From positions 25,863 through 89,862 of the forward strand of contig NZ_JAMQQF010000001.1 of assembly GCF_023716945.1 (NCBI RefSeq): a stretch of 64,000 nucleotides of DNA, given 5' to 3'. Every line of letters begins with the position of its first letter. Position 1 is the first letter of the stretch. The stretch is from Frankia sp. AiPs1 (GTDB taxonomy: Bacteria; Actinomycetota; Actinomycetes; Frankiales; Frankiaceae). Below, piece by piece: positions 62,310 through 64,000 of the stretch. The notes below the pieces were generated by a model that did no database searches, was not told where the DNA came from, and saw only the letters and a program-made list of their open reading frames with translations. The position numbers were made by a program, and so were the translations under genes.

Positions 62310-64000
62310 TCAGGCGCCTACGTGGATGTGGGATGCCCACGCCGAAGGATCAGCAGCCCATAGGCTACGCAACGTGCGTGCGACGCTATGGACGGCGGAG
62401 CCGACGTCTCCGGTCGTGACTAGGGTCGCGTAGATCTTGTCGGCAACGGTAAGGGCGTGCCGGTCACTGATCGGCCACAGCGTGGCGATGACGTGCCGGT
62501 AGCCAGCGAGTTGGAACGCGGAGGCCAAGTGGATCGCCTCGTCGGCCAGCCGTGCGCCAGGCAGGGCGGTATTAGAGGTGGACAGGAACGCCAGCTCCGC
62601 GTCGCGCAGCCGCATCCGGGCAAGATCCAGGACAGTCAGCGGCTTGTCGACGAGTAGGAGCCTGCCATTCAAGGGGTCGTAAAAGTCGTTGGCGGCGGCG
62701 CAGGCGAAATGCGCCCACCGGGCGGCCGGCAGCCTGTCAAGCACCGCCTGCCGGGTCGCCTGCTTGCCGATCAACACGTCAACCTGTCCTGGAAACAGGG
62801 TCTGCAGGTTGGTGACTTCGATCTCAGCGCCGGGAAGGTCGCCAGCGCCGGGCGTATGGGGCATGGCCACCGCGACCAGCCGGCCGCCGGCGAGGAGGAC
62901 ACCCCTGCCCGCGCCGGCGTGGCGGGCGTGAACCAACGCACGCAGCGTCGGCGTGTACGACGAGATCACCCGGTCGACGACGGTCGCCGGGGCCTCGTTG
63001 AACCTGGTGCCGTGATGGCCTGCAGCGTGCAGCGGCAGGAATGACAACAGCCCCGAAGGGCACCACCACACCCGTGGCCACGGCTCACCGTTGACCGGCG
63101 GGCCGACGAGGCCGAGCCGGTCGAGCACCGGGTCGGCCACGACATCCCAAAGCCACTCAAGGCATTCCTCCACCCGCTCCCTGGCCGCGGCAGAGGGCGC
63201 TTCCATCGCGGCGAGAAGCGTGTAAACGTGGTAGGCAATTGCTTCCTGGTTCAGCCCAGGCAACTGAACCGCCTCAACTCCGCCGTCGGTCAGCAGCAGC
63301 GCGTACGACCCGAACTGCGAGACCGCCACCGCCACGACCGGACCGTGGGCCGCCGTCGCGAGCAGGTCGTCGATCGGTGGGGGCTGGAGAAAGTTTTCGA
63401 ACCCGTCCAACTGCCGGATCGACGCGATTAGCTCCTCGAATGCGATACCCGCCGCCCCCCGCTCGGAAATGGCCGCGTCGGCCGCGCCCTTGCTGGAACG
63501 GTCGGGCTGGACCGGGTCGTCAACCTGGTCCAGGACGTCACGCAGCCGAACGAACGAGGCGGCCAGGTCGGGACGCCGCTCGACGAGGGTGGTCAGGTCG
63601 GTGCGGGTGTCCAACGCTTGACCGAGTAGCACTCCGCGGGCTTGCTCGAACAGCTCCACCGCCCGCCCGGCCATGCCGGCCTGCACGCAGCAGGCCGCCG
63701 CGTCCGTGCCCAGACCACCGAACTCGGCGAGCAGATGCTCCTGATCGCCGTGGGCCAGGCTGCGCGGTGCGACCTGGGCGAGCAACTCGGCCGCGGCCGT
63801 GAACCCCGCTACCGCCTCCTCCCACCGGCCCCCACCCGCGGCCACACGGCCCCAGCGACGCGCGGCGACCGCCCGCGTCCGCGGCGACGCCCCCATCACC
63901 CCGACTGCCGTCCGATAGGTCTCGATCGCGGCGTCGAGGTCGGCGAGCTGCCCGGCCCGCTCGAACCGGGCCTGCAGCGCGGCACCGAGGTTGGACAGCA
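62310..64000 (-). CDS. TPR-CHAT protein, 5' end cut by window edge; catalytic Cys replaced by Ser
   Basis: The frame continues past the right edge (codons up to 63998 read LSNLGAALQARFERAGQLAD, a TPR-like repeat). The part in the window has more TPR-type helices, then a C-terminal CHAT protease domain: ISSYTPTLRALVHARHAG, WAHFACAA with the catalytic His (codon at 62709-62711), and LAFLSTSNTALPGARLADEA then FQLAGYRHVIATLWPIS. The active-site Cys of CHAT domains sits in LSAC(E/S)T; here the aligned residue is Ser in LSTSNT, encoded by TCT. Peptidase activity may be lost or altered. Confidence 0.72.
   Translation of the reverse strand, partial: LSNLGAALQARFERAGQLADLDAAIETYRTAVGVMGASPRTRAVAARRWGRVAAGGGRWEEAVAGFTAAAELLAQVAPRSLAHGDQEHLLAEFGGLGTDAAACCVQAGMAGRAVELFEQARGVLLGQALDTRTDLTTLVERRPDLAASFVRLRDVLDQVDDPVQPDRSSKGAADAAISERGAAGIAFEELIASIRQLDGFENFLQPPPIDDLLATAAHGPVVAVAVSQFGSYALLLTDGGVEAVQLPGLNQEAIAYHVYTLLAAMEAPSAAARERVEECLEWLWDVVADPVLDRLGLVGPPVNGEPWPRVWWCPSGLLSFLPLHAAGHHGTRFNEAPATVVDRVISSYTPTLRALVHARHAGAGRGVLLAGGRLVAVAMPHTPGAGDLPGAEIEVTNLQTLFPGQVDVLIGKQATRQAVLDRLPAARWAHFACAAANDFYDPLNGRLLLVDKPLTVLDLARMRLRDAELAFLSTSNTALPGARLADEAIHLASAFQLAGYRHVIATLWPISDRHALTVADKIYATLVTTGDVGSAVHSVARTLRSLWAADPSAWASHIHVGA

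Overview
The window is GC-rich actinobacterial chromosome: GTG/TTG starts, ATGA/GTGA stop-start overlaps, a SigE-type sigma factor with a CU044_5270-type partner, and DUF2637/SpdB-like proteins. The style suggests Frankia or a close relative. That assignment is inference; no rRNA, tRNA or marker gene was seen to fix it. Both ends are cut: an MFS exporter runs off the left edge and a TPR-CHAT protein off the right.

Bases 1-10.3 kb are ordinary chromosome: MFS exporter, PLDc_N/SHOCT membrane protein, YihY/BrkB protein, DUF2252 protein, a CMD-fold protein, a membrane protein, a diacylglycerol-kinase-like lipid kinase, and a divergent SDR/AraC pair. From 10.3 to 16.1 kb lies the first accessory patch: a Mrr-like nuclease whose 3' end runs into a tetR remnant, a HepT/MntA toxin-antitoxin pair, a sigma-like gene coupled to a frameshifted excisionase-like gene, an ECF sigma/CU044_5270 pair, and a scrap of a TOTE-type primase. 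Bases 16.2-21.3 kb encode two exported proteins, one a large lipoprotein with a seven-repeat propeller between two glycine-rich modules. Bases 22-25 kb hold debris (methyltransferase pseudogene, resolvase/IS110 chimera, Tn3 scrap) around an RDD/DUF2752 pair.

Bases 25-62 kb are a defence island in two modules. Module 1 (28.2-46.7 kb) has six minus-strand genes, sbcD-sbcC-jetA-jetB-jetC-jetD, a Wadjet-type SMC plasmid-restriction system of the DUF2397/2398/2399 kind joined to an SbcCD nuclease. Diverging from sbcD are four tightly coupled plus-strand genes: an unknown protein, a Cas4-like Fe-S PD-(D/E)XK nuclease, a second unknown and an SF1 helicase, followed by a GNAT pseudogene. Module 2 (48.6-61.1 kb) has an 818-aa nuclease-like protein, a DUF7662-GIY-YIG fusion, a giant STAND NTPase with a Cap4/DUF4297-like nuclease plus a coupled partner, an unknown protein and a proteasome-fold Ntn-hydrolase-like protein. 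A TPR-CHAT protein follows.

The modules are bounded by copies of one unit: a DUF2637 membrane/winged-helix gene with a conserved leader. Full copies lie at 25.1 and 47.6 kb, a 3' remnant at 61.9 kb, and a lone leader at 11.86 kb beside HepT/MntA. A linked gene for an HNH protein with five helix-turn-helix repeats is intact at 26.2 kb and broken at 61.2 kb. The best candidates for something undescribed are the Cas4-like/helicase operon (alone or with Jet+SbcCD), the DUF2637-leader-HNH/HTH unit, and the STAND and Ntn-hydrolase genes.
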